A stretch of DNA of 64,000 nt, taken from the NCBI GenBank assembly GCA_917880885.1, contig OU862917.1:25408104-25472103 (forward strand), read 5' to 3'. Positions 54,593 through 63,856 of the stretch are shown here, in pieces; position 1 is the first letter of the stretch, and each line of letters opens with the position of its first letter. The position numbers and the translations under genes were made by a program. The notes under the pieces are model-generated. The model did no database searches. It saw only the letters and a list, made by a program, of their open reading frames with translations, and was not told the DNA's origin. The DNA comes from Limnephilus marmoratus. Its lineage: Eukaryota > Arthropoda > Insecta > Trichoptera > Limnephilidae.

Positions 54593-54987
54593 GGCCCGGC
54601 TTCCCACATTTCTACCGATTTATTACATATTTTCGTTAAAAACTTTAAATTTAAAGCATTGAAAGTTTTAAAGCTCTTAAAAATATATGTTATTCTTGAA
54701 GATAATGTCTATACATTCCCCACGCCGAAACGGCAATTATATGAAATTCCCTCGATAGGAAAAAAATGCAAACTATGCTCCGAAAATTATTATAATTACA
54801 TTTTTTCAGTTATTTTATGTATTAAAAAATTCAGTGTTTTTTGCTCTATTTTAAACGAGTCATGTTTTATTAAACATTTTCACAATTTTCGCTTAAATAT
54901 TATCGTTTTTAATATTAACGCGTTACCTCTAACACCGTATTTACATGTATCTCTTTCTTCGTTTTGAGCGGGTACTACCACTGGCCC
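54593..54987 (-). mobile_element. piggyBac-like MITE, copy 3
   Basis: Inverse of 3855-4283 and 20604-21028, starting GGCCCGGCTTCCC and ending CTGGCCC with TTTA/TTAT flanks (decayed TTAA). The 145-codon frame on the opposite strand is a by-product. Confidence 0.65.
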
Positions 54988-55297
54988 TTATTATTTCAAA
55001 TAAATTTAACTATTTTTAAAAAAATTGTGAATTTTTTTTTTTGTTTCATCAATATAATATTTATATATTTAACATTTTGGGAAGGGCTGAATCTTGCAGT
55101 ATTGATTGTTCGGCGTTCCATTTGCAGCTAGGATTACACAACATTCTCAATTTGTTCCCCGGGGGTGTGGACTGGCTGGTGGGGTGGGGTGGCAGGTGGC
55201 GGTGGAGCCTCTTTAATGATTTATTTTTCCGTAGAGGGCCAGAGCGCGTGCACTAGACCAAAAATCTGAAAAAAGTTATATCATTACCAATTTATAA
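54988..55297. other. no recognised feature; G-rich patch
   Basis: 55155-55205 is G-rich (GGTGGGGTGGGGTGGCAGGT) followed by TTATTTTTCCGTAG, an acceptor-like string, but the downstream frame stops within eight codons. Confidence 0.35.
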
Positions 55298-55816
55298 ACG
55301 GTTCCATGACAGTTCATCCTGCGACAATTCATCCGGCGACAGTTCATCCTGCGACAGTTCATCCGGCCGACAGTTCATCCTGCCGACAGTTCATCCTGCC
55401 GACAGTTCATCCCGCCGACAATTCATCCGGCGACAATTCATCCTGCCTGATCATTTAGAAGATTTTTTCTTCAAGAAAGTATGCAAAGAGGATATACGGC
55501 CGCACAACCTAACCTAACCTAACCTATTTAGTAAAAATATTTTTACAGCGGATTTCCACTCAAGATGCCTTCAGATATAAGTACAGATATCGATTTTGGT
55601 TGTACGGCCGTATATCCTCTTTGCATACTTACTTAATAAAAATCTTCTAAATGATCAGGCAGGATGAATTGTCGCCGGATGAATTGTCGGCGGGATGAAC
55701 TGTCGGCAGGATGAACTGTCGGCAGGATGAACTGTCGGCCGGATGAACTGTCGCAGGATGAACTGTCGCCGGATGAATTGTCGTAGGACGAATTGTCGGG
55801 TCACCTTTATAATCAT
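55298..55816. mobile_element. foldback with GACAGTTCATCC arrays and a TTAGG tract
   Basis: The left arm (55308-55450) holds nine or so copies of CGACAGTTCATCCTGC (13-17-nt period). The right arm (55655-55800) holds the complementary array (GGATGAACTGTCGGCA). Inside them AAGTATGCAAAGAGGATATA/TATATCCTCTTTGCATACTT pair, then a centre with CAACCTAACCTAACCTAACC. Outer ends TTATAAACGGT and ACCTTTATAA are complementary. Non-coding. Confidence 0.8.
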
Positions 55817-56141
55817 TTTCTAATTAAAAAATCTCAAAATTTTGGTATCAATTCAGCTTTTGACTAAAAACGCGGTTTTAACAATAAATGCGTGTTGTTT
55901 TTAATATTCAAGTTAACTTAATACTCAAGTTAAATTAGTACAATTATTATTATTATCTGGAATCAACTGAACGCTCCAAAAATACGTCCATAATATAATC
56001 AGATTTATGTAACATTAAATCGGTCTCTACGGATTAAATTAGTTCAATAACTAAATTATAAATTAATGACGATTTAAAATTTGTAATTTACTAATTAAAT
56101 TAATTATTTAATTAGTAATTACTGAATTGTGCTTATTAGTA

Positions 56142-56672
56142 CCCCACTAGGCATAGAGAAGCAGAAATGTTTATTATTAATAAATCTCAAAATGTATACG
56201 GTGATAGAACAAAAAGGCATAAAATTCCGGAAATATTTAATGCATTACCTGAAAATATTAAAAACGAGACATCATATTCAAAAATCAAAACTAAAGTTAG
56301 ATCATTCTACTTCAATAGAACATGAAAACTAAAATATTGTATAAAAATACCTAAATCTATGAAAAACAAATAATATTGTGAACGAATAGTTACCTAGATC
56401 TTTTAACGGTTGTTCAAAATAAAATTAATGTTAAAATAAGAATTATAATAATTAGTGTTGTATTTTAATATTAAGTATTATATTATTAAATAAATATTAC
56501 AAATGTATTAAGCACCAAAATATCAAACATTTTATATGTTGTAAGTAAATAAATAAGAAAAATTAGAGATTTTTTACAATCAAACTGATTGATTAGTTTT
56601 GTAAAATTTAAGTAAGAGAAATTATTGTACAATTAATAACTAAATAAACATATTTAAAAAAAAAAAAAAAAA
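56142..56672 (+). mobile_element. 5'-truncated LINE with poly-A, in unit 1 only
   Basis: Encodes KSQNVYGDRTKRHKIPEIFN, ALPENIKNETSYSKIKTKVR and SFYFNRT-stop (ends about 56327), a non-LTR RT C-terminus. The 3' UTR ends in an 18-nt A-run (56656-56673). Flanked by AGTA on both sides (56138-56141, 56673-56676). The unoccupied site is visible in unit 2 as CTTATTAGTAATTTAAC (57078-57094). Confidence 0.8.
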
Positions 56673-56779
56673 AGTAATTTAACAAATCACATTTAATTAC
56701 TCCAATAACCAATTCTAAATTTTCTGTTTGATAGTGAGAATATTCATAATTAAGTAATAAAGTTACTTGGTACTTTTTT

Positions 56780-56995
56780 ATGTGAATACCGCACTAGAGT
56801 CCCAACTGCTCCCAACCGCCTGGATCCAGTAAGACAATGCCAATCCTAATTGTGTTGTAAGAGAGACGGGGAAGAGGAAGAAAGGGAATTACCTGGCTAT
56901 TCAGATCCAGTCACCAAATAAGGCTAAAGCCATTTCAAGCAACGTTTCGATTCTGAATGGTGGTCTTACTTACACCAGGGCGATACTGAGAATAA
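56780..56995 (-). mobile_element. SINE family A, cut by duplication junction
   Basis: Minus orientation, GAATACCGCACTAGAGTCCC to GCGATACTGAGAAT; ends abruptly at the duplication boundary. Confidence 0.75.
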
Positions 56996-57400
56996 AAATC
57001 GGTCTCTACAGATTAAATTAGTTCAATAACTACATTATAAATTAATGACGATTTAAAATTAGTAATTTACTGAATTGTGCTTATTAGTAATTTAACAAAT
57101 CACATTTAATTACTCCAATAACCAATTCTAAATTTTCTCAGTTTGATAGTGAGAATATTCATAATTAAGTAATAAAGTTACTTAATACTTTTTTATGTGA
57201 ATACCGCACAAGCGTCCCAACTGCTCCCAACCGCCTGGATCCAGTGAGACAATGCCAATCCTAATTGTGTTGTAAGAGAGATGGGGAAGAGGAAGAAAGG
57301 GAATTACCTGGCTATTCAGATCCAGTCAGCAAATAAGGCCAAAGCCATTTCAAGCAACGTTTCGATTCTGAACGATGGTCTTACACTAGGGCGATACTGA
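56996..57400. repeat. tandem duplication, unit 2 (empty site)
   Basis: Begins AAATCGGTCTCTACAGATTA and follows unit 1 without the LINE, then continues into a more complete SINE. Similarity is high (only scattered changes over about 400 nt). Confidence 0.8.
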
Positions 57401-57580
57401 GAATATCTTCCGCTCTTAAACTTGCCGCAAATACGTCTTATATTATTTTTAAATGATTAAATTGCCAAATAACACAAAGCAATCAAATAAAATTTACTTA
57501 GGCGCGCCGGTATTTGAACCCGCGCCCTCCGGAACGCTTGTCGAGAGCGTTACCACTCAACCTATGGAGGCTTATGAATG
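57195..57580 (-). mobile_element. SINE family A, nearly full length
   Basis: Minus orientation, with the tRNA-like head at about 57502-57575 (box B complement GTATTTGAACCCGCGCC; box A complement TTACCACTCAACC). The head differs from that at 9932, suggesting a subfamily. Confidence 0.8.
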
Positions 57581-57652
57581 TGAGTTACTAGATTAGTAAT
57601 TCACCAAAAGAGTAAATTTCTAAATTAGCAAGTTATTAAATAAATTAGTAGA

Positions 57653-58016
57653 TCCCTACGTATTATAAATTAAAGTCCTCCACCGCGTCTGTCTGTCTGT
57701 TCGCGATAAACTCAAAAACTGCTTAACGGATTTTCATGAGATTTTCACCAATAGTTAGAGTGATTCTTTGGAAATGTTTAGGTATATATTTTGTCAAGAT
57801 TTTGTGTAAATTGGTTGAAATATATAATATATAAAAGAGAACATCTGTGTGTGGTGGACGAGTGGGCTGGCAAGCGGGCGGTGTGGCTTTGATTTGTATG
57901 CATATTAACAAATGGCAGTGTGAGTTAATTTATCGAAAAAAACTCAGGTTTGGTAACTAACCAGTAGATGGCGTTGTGTTTCGTTAGGCACAGCAACGCG
58001 TGGCAGGGTCAGCTAG
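57653..58016 (+). mobile_element. Helitron, 364 bp
   Basis: Starts TCCCTACGTATTATAAATTA after A and ends GCGTGGCAGGGTCAGCTAG before T. Includes GCTTAACGGATTTTCATGAG (compare 40888-41167). No coding. Confidence 0.85.
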
Positions 58017-58574
58017 TCATTTTATAAATATTTTCTCCTAGTCCTAGGAATTTTGGTGCAAAACTTCTCCAGTGCGCTGTAGTTAGGCCACAAGGCAGTT
58101 GAAAGGCTATCCACCCCTATCCATTATCCACCCCCCCCCCCCCCCCCCCACTCCCCCACCCGGCAGCCCGTACTAGTAGTGCTGCGCCAATGTTTTCGTC
58201 ACGCTGCTATATTATATGGACCACTACCGAGTTGTTAAGCCGGGATCGATAACTACCACGTGACCACGTCGGATTCAAAACAAAACTCGCATTCGTGATT
58301 TTGTGTCAACCCTCGCGACTTTTTCGCACCCTTATTTTTGTTTTGTTTTGAATCACAAAAGCGATCGATTTTTTTACTGTTTGGAGATTTCGTTTACAGT
58401 TATTTTTTAAAGTATAAGATATCACGTTGGGGGGGACTATGGTATCCCTAAAAAGTAACTGTTGGGTAAATATAGGTGGAGGAAAGAAAATGGAAGAAAA
58501 GGGGGGATTTTTAACCAAACGTTGCTGAAGCCATTTCAAGAAGCCACGCAATCGCACTGTGGCCTCTAAATATT
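58017..58574. other. poly-C run, otherwise unrecognised
   Basis: A C-run of about 19 at 58131-58149, flanked by CA/CC-rich sequence; then AT-rich DNA. Confidence 0.4.
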
Positions 58575-58970
58575 TTTTTATATGAATACCGCACAAGAGT
58601 CCCAACTGCTCCCGTCTGGAGCCAGTGAGACTATGGCATCCCAAATTGGGGTATGTTGTATCAGTTGTATGTATGATTGAAGATAGTGGGGAGAGGAAGG
58701 AGATGAGGAAAAGGAAGGTCACTAAATACAGCTAAAACCATTTCAAGCAACGTATCAATTTTGAATGGTAATCTTACACCAGGGCCGATACTGAGAGTAT
58801 CTTCCACTCTGGAACGTGCCACAAATATACTCTATGTTATTTTAAATACATTCATTGTGAAATAACACGAATTAGTCAAATAAAATTTATTTGGCCACGC
58901 AGGGATTCGATCCCGCAACCTTCAGATTGCGTGTCAAGAGCCTTACCCCTCGACCACGCCGGCTATACTG
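58575..58970 (-). mobile_element. SINE family A, full length
   Basis: Minus orientation. tRNA-like head at about 58895-58965 (complement of box B: GGGATTCGATCCC; complement of box A: CCTTACCCCTCGACCACGCC). The body matches 9932-10337 through AGTATCTTCCACTCTGGAAC. Confidence 0.85.
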
Positions 58971-59199
58971 ATATAAGATAATATCTAATAGGGTAATACG
59001 TTAAGTTTTGTAAAAACATCTTACATTTTGTACTTTTTACTACACAAAACAATTTAATTATTATTTAAAAGTCTTTGTGCCTTAATAAGGCACAAGGGTT
59101 TTTACCAGTTTTATATCAAGACTTTAATTAGGTACAAATTGCTCGACTATCGAAAATGCAATTTACATTTTATTCAGTTAAATTAATTACTTCGGTGTT

Positions 59200-59545
59200 T
59201 TTATTTTGAAGTGAAAACTTCTATAGCATCTTTGTGATTTGAAACTCTATGAATCGGAAACGAGCGACATTAAAGAGACAAATTAATACATCTAATAGGA
59301 TTTAGCCTGCGAGAGAACGAGATAGACTAATCGGTGCCCTCTTTGTGCGGTGCTTTGTAGTCTATCGGCCTCCTCTTTATGCAGTTCTTCCTCAGAATAA
59401 AATGTTATTTTTAAACTTTATAACAATATTATAATAAATAAGCCCTATAATTATCCTACTCTTGATACTCTGCATTCGTCTCATTCTCTCAGAAGTTTAA
59501 TTTTCTGAAGATTTCACTTCTACCGCGTGTGAACTGCACACATAT
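59200..59545 (+). repeat. dispersed repeat family C, copy 2
   Basis: TTTGAAGTGAAAACTTCTAT to TTTCACTTCTACCGCGTGTG; includes TTTAGCCTGCGAGAGAACGA. Compare 29548-29845. Confidence 0.75.
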
Positions 59546-59860
59546 TTATTTTTCTTTCCTTTTATATTTTTCTGTTATTTATTGAATAATCTATGACCAA
59601 ATTCCCTTGCGAATCCCAATGAAGTAATAAAATAAAATATAATAGGTACTACCTTAATTTGATTTGAATATGATGATGTTTCCACAGCATAACGTGTCTC
59701 CGCGTGGATAAGCGGTGCGCGCGGGATTAGATTTACAAGTGTTTTCATTCATTGATTTTTCAACCCCCCTTCAATTTCCCATTCAACTTAGGAAAGGGTC
59801 CGTGATTAAAAGCTAGAAGGGTGCCCATTCCCTAAAATACTGCGGAATACACACCGTTCA
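59546..59860. other. no recognised feature
   Basis: A short CpG patch (TGTCTCCGCGTGGATAAGCG, 59696) after TTTCCACAG, but the frame closes at once. Confidence 0.35.
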
Positions 59861-59868
59861 GTTTGAAG

Positions 59869-60368
59869 GGGTGCGTCTACTAATATCTACAGGAATTCCA
59901 AAAACTGAAAAAATCGAACTAATATCTATGAGAACCAATATCTACAGCTCAAACTGTTGACTAATATCTATGAGAACCAAAGTGTTGACGAATATCTACA
60001 GCTCAAACTGATGACTAATATCTATGAGAACCAAAGTGTTGACGAATATCTACAGCACTGGCAGAGGTTGGATTTGCAATTATGTATAGCATATTGGGAT
60101 AACGTAATATTGCGTATGCAGTTTAAAAAACTTAATTTATGTAAGTATGTATGTAAAAATCCCTAATATCGGACTATTGGACACATTTAGCTGATTAGTC
60201 CAACCTACGCTCTGTAGATATTAGTCATCACTGGGACCGTCATAGATATTCGTCCGACCTTAGCTCTGTAGATATTAGTCAACACTCTGAAGTTCGTAGA
60301 TATAGTTCAACATATGAGCTGTAGATATCCGTCCGACATACAGGCTGTAGATATTAGTATCTGGAGTC
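59869..60368 (+). mobile_element. foldback with ACTAATATCTACAG arrays, copy 2
   Basis: 500 bp, flanked by an exact 8-bp duplication GTTTGAAG (59861-59868, 60369-60376). Same order as 39288-39772 read on the other strand. The left array alternates CTAATATCTATGAGAACCAA and GACGAATATCTACAGC, the right array has CTGTAGATATTAGTC units, and the centre has TTGGATTTGCAATTATGTAT. The short frame at 59957-60166 is only the translated repeat. Confidence 0.85.
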
Positions 60369-60476
60369 GTTTGAAGATGTTCCTATGGGGAATTTGTTTT
60401 CTCTAGACCGTGGTCGCAATTAGTTTTGGTGGCGGGCACTTTGTAATTATTGACCTACTTATGCATTGGCTTTAGA

Positions 60477-60830
60477 ATATTTATTTATTTTTATTTATTT
60501 ATTTATTTATTTTTCCATGTTCTCCGTAAAACGGTTATTCAACAATACATTATGAAGAAGATTACAAATTAGACAAAAAGTATAGCAAAACACATAAAAA
60601 GGTCAGTTTCACTACTTTGTGACATACGTCAAAAGATAATTGTTAAACTGCCTGTAGGTTACGTTAAAAATGTCAATGTTCAATGCAGACTCGTTGAGCA
60701 GTTCAGTCGCTCTGTTGACTGGCGCGTTCTGATAGGCAGAAGTCCTCGCTTTTGGAGCATAAAAAAGGGTATGGGACCTTCCACGAGTATACTTGTCTGG
60801 GACATATAAGTTAATTTCTTTCAAAATAGG
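60477..60830 (-). pseudogene. LINE C-terminus and 3' UTR
   Basis: The minus-strand frame 60612-60824 contains YVPDKYTRGRSHTLFYAPKA, RTSAYQNAPVNRATELLNES and IDIFNVTYRQFNNYLLTY-stop, a recognisable RT C-terminal region ('RTxxxxxAPVNRAxxLLN'). The 3' end is the (TTTA)n tract at 60480-60511. 5'-truncated. Confidence 0.75.
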
Positions 60831-60887
60831 TGGATTATGTATAGTTCCATATGTGTATATATGTGTGCGTGTGTGAATGCATATATA

Positions 60888-61265
60888 CAGGGTGTCCGAG
60901 GGTAAAGTGCATTAACTTCGGGAGGTGATTCTACATGATAGTACAAGTAAAAAAGATAAATAACTTTTTTCGAAATTCCAACTTTTAGGGGTAGTTTTGA
61001 GGTAAAAAGATAAAATTAGTCCGGCGTCTGCGGCCAGATTTATTATTTTCCGCTGTTACGATACGGGCCAATCACAATCGAGTCGGGCGCCCGGCAGGCT
61101 CTCAGCAAGTAAGATCGTACCTCACACTAAGGATTTTTAATAGGTACGTCTTTTTGTATGGGAAAAAAAAGTTGGGATTTCGGAAAAAGTTGTTAATCTT
61201 TTTTACTCCTATCATCATGTAGAATCACCTCCCGAAGTTAATGCACTTTACCCCCGGACACCCTG
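60888..61265. mobile_element. 378-bp MITE with long TIRs, TA target
   Basis: TIRs of about 70 nt: CAGGGTGTCCGAGGGTAAAG...TCTACATGAT and the inverse ATCATGTAGAATCACCTCCC...GGACACCCTG, flanked by TA on both sides. The GC-rich centre has GAGTCGGGCGCCCGGCAGGC. Fits Tc1/mariner-type MITEs; no transposase. Confidence 0.8.
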
Positions 61266-61299
61266 TATACAAGTAGATGAACACACGTAAATCCTACTA

Positions 61300-61671
61300 T
61301 CCTACTAATATTATAAAGGGGAAAGTTTGTATGGATGTATGTTTGTTACTCTTTCACGCGAAAACTACTGAATGGATTTTAATGAAACTTTACAATAATA
61401 TAGCTCATACATCAGAATAGTCTATAGGCTATAGCTTAGAGCTCTGGCGTTATGAAATTATTTTTCATATATCATACATTTTCTGTCCGTAACAAAATCG
61501 ATTTATTGCAAACGTCAGAAAAAAACAAACCAATTGTCACGTTGGAAACGATGTTTTTTTTTTTAATTATGCAATTCACCCTAAAAAGAGTACTTTTTTG
61601 GCGTCGTACTTAATAACTATCTCTAAAAATGAATCACCGAAATGTATAGTAAAAAAATTATAGATAAGTAA
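61300..61671 (+). mobile_element. Helitron 5' part, 3' end missing
   Basis: TCCTACTAATATTATAAAGG and GTTTGTATGGATGTATGTTT as in the next element, continuing to CTATCTCTAAAAATGAATCA. Stops where the second 5' end begins, so it is truncated or a doubled 5' end of one insertion. Confidence 0.7.
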
Positions 61672-62057
61672 TCCTACTAATATTATAAAGGGGAAAGTTT
61701 GTATGGATGTATGTTTGTTACTCTTTTACACAAAAACTACTGAATGGATTTAAAAAAATCTTTCACTAATAGAAGGAAGAGAGGGAGAGGGAGTTGATGG
61801 GGGAAGTGGAGTGGAGAGAAGGAAAGTGGAGGAGGCGGAGTGGGGTGGAAGAGGGGGAAGGGAAGGAAGGGAAGGGGGAGGGGTGGAGGAAGGTGGGGGG
61901 ATGTGGAGTGAGGAGGGTGTGGAGTTGGGGAGGGGTGGGTGGAGGAGGGGGAGGGAGAGCGGGGTTGATGGATGAGTGGTATGGGGAGAAGGAAGGTGGA
62001 GGAGGCTGAGTGGAAATCCCCTAATACCATGCGAGCGAAGCCGCGGGAAAAAGCTAG
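61672..62057 (+). mobile_element. Helitron, 386 bp, purine-block type
   Basis: Starts TCCTACTAATATTATAAAGG after A and ends GCGAAGCCGCGGGAAAAAGC-TAG before T. 61775-62013 is almost pure purine (GGAGGAGGGGGAGG types). No coding; both long frames across it arise from low complexity. Confidence 0.85.
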
Positions 62058-62719
62058 TATGTACATATATTATATATGTGTACATATATAGTACATGTGT
62101 ATGTATGTATTTACTAATATTTGATTTTGATTCTTCTTGTTTTAGATATTTTCGTTAAAATTTTCGTAGCTCTTTTCCATTTTAAGACCACTATTTTTGA
62201 CTCGCAGGGTTTCATTCATAAATATCCTTTTAACTCTCAAAATATGAGACACAGTGTGTGTGTTATTTGTTCCATGTTTTGCAATTGTTTTCATGAGAAT
62301 AAATATTTGCCAAGAGTGTGTTGAAACTCGATATTCAAAACGGTCCACGAAATTAGATGGTATTATTGTGTTTCGAAGCTTTGTATTAATGTTCAACTAT
62401 TGCTTGATATTTGCCTGCACTTGTTAAGGACATGCGTTGGATGTTTCGCAGTTTCAGGCTGGAGCTATTGGTGTACTGAGCTAAACAAGCTGTCACCAGC
62501 AAATTTGACTGAGAGAAAGTTTTACTCAATGGTAACATGCACAAGGTTAAGGCTGAGAGTATGATAACAGACTGACTGAGGCTTCTCGTAAAAAAGCTCT
62601 AAAATTTTAAGACAACACGTTTTTAACGTATGGGTTTAACGTTGAAGATCTAAGGATGTAAACAATTTTCTTTAAAATTTTGACGAACTGCGAATTTGCT
62701 TATTACTTCTGCTTCTCAC
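62058..62719. other. TA/TG microsatellite, then unrecognised
   Basis: TGTACATATATTATATATGT-like run at 62060-62105, then AT-rich DNA. Confidence 0.4.
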
Positions 62720-62975
62720 CTTTTTGAAGCGAAAACTTCTTTAGCACCGTTTTGATTTGAAACTCGATGAAATGAAAAATAGCGACAAAAGAGACAAACA
62801 CTTTCATCTATAAGCTTTACCCTCCGAGAGGATGAGATAATATAATCGGTCTCCTCTTTATGCGGTGCTTCGTGGCCTGTCGGCCTCCTCTTTGCGATGC
62901 TTCATAGCCTCCCCACGCTAGGCTGTTTAGTTTTCTGAAAGTTTCACTTCTTATGCGTATGAATTGCACACTCTT
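62720..62975 (+). repeat. dispersed repeat family C, copy 3
   Basis: TTTGAAGCGAAAACTTCTTT, CCTCCGAGAGGATGAGATAA, GCGGTGCTTCGTGGCCTGTC, ending GTTTCACTTCTTATGCGTAT. Compare 29548 and 59200. Confidence 0.75.
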
Positions 62976-63359
62976 TTTTTAAATTCACGTCCTTGACTGC
63001 CCAGATTGTTCATTATGAATTCTGGAAGTGGGAATCTATAGATTACATATTTTTTTGATATTAGATCACATATTTTTTGGTTGTCCCTCTCTTAGCTAAT
63101 ATCCTCTCTAAAAATCAAGCCTTATCTAAAATTTTCTCCCCTCTATTCATCATCTCATCTCTTCTAAGTCTGAACTCGACTCCAATCCTTCATATTATTG
63201 CTAATTTAAATAAAATTAATATGTTAATTCATCTTCCCTCCCTCCGATATTTGAAAGGATGGCCTAGAACACCCAGACCCAGCCAGAAACATTAACAAAA
63301 AAGAAGCAAGTAAATACTAACTAAATATGCAATTTACGTCTTAAAATCTGATACCACAA
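62976..63359. other. no recognised feature
   Basis: A frame at 63077-63295 ends LKGWPRTPRPSQKH; it may be a LINE scrap but is not assignable. Confidence 0.35.
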
Positions 63360-63825
63360 ACATTTTATTTATTTATTTATTTGTTTATTTACGGACAAAT
63401 AGTCCAATTAACAATATAACAATAACACGAATAGAAAAAAAAGAGAGATCACAATGAAAAGAGATTACATATAGATGAAGAGCATTGACAAAATACATAT
63501 AATATAAAAGTACATAGAGAAGATAACTACAAGTAGCTTGAAGATGGATTTAAAAAGACTTTAAAAAACCACATTGCGTAACGACTACCGAAAGTCATTT
63601 AGGCTTACACCAAAAAATTCAATGCTTTGATTTGCGTTGACAAGTCTCGACATTCTGGATAAAGGAGAATGATATCCATAATTAGTAGAATGTTGATTGA
63701 GGAATAGCAATTCATTATTTCGGAGTCTACGGGAAGGAATGTTGAACTGGATGAGTTGTAACAAAGCAGGTGTGTCAGTAATACTGTTGATAATTTTGAA
63801 AATGCATATTAACCCAATTCAATTT
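63360..63825 (-). pseudogene. LINE C-terminus and 3' UTR
   Basis: Minus-strand frame ending at 63585: ICIFKIINSITDTPALLQLI, FNIPSRRLRNNELLFLNQHS, TNYGYHSPLSRMSRLVNANQ, ending in GVSLNDFR-stop. This is the 'R..LRN...F.....TNYG...P..RM.RLxN' C-terminus of a non-LTR RT. The 3' UTR ends at the (TTTA)n tract 63364-63390. Confidence 0.75.
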
Positions 63826-63856
63826 AAACCAATTTTAAATGTTTTCCAATTCTCAA

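Larger units (their letters stand above)
56011..56995. repeat. tandem duplication, unit 1 (with LINE insertion)
   Basis: Starts near AAATCGGTCTCTACGGATTA and ends inside a SINE at GCGATACTGAGAAT. Except for the LINE at 56142-56672, it matches unit 2 starting at 56996. Contains a SINE A copy (about 56780-56995, minus). Confidence 0.8.

Noticed and set aside
54530..54967. 145-codon plus-strand open frame
   Set aside because: Falls on the antisense strand of piggyBac-like MITE copy 3; the other copies do not keep the frame.
55205..55256. Exon after TTATTTTTCCGTAG
   Set aside because: Acceptor-like, but every frame closes within a few codons and no donor follows.
58306..58722. 138-codon minus-strand open frame
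   Set aside because: Its first third is SINE sequence; the remainder has no domain.
59690..59735. Exon after GATGTTTCCACAG
   Set aside because: The only GC-rich frame hits a stop after six codons.
61737..62085. Open frames of 109 and 111 codons, Pro/Ser/Leu-rich, minus strand
   Set aside because: They are translations of the purine/pyrimidine block inside a Helitron; stop codons are simply rare in such sequence.
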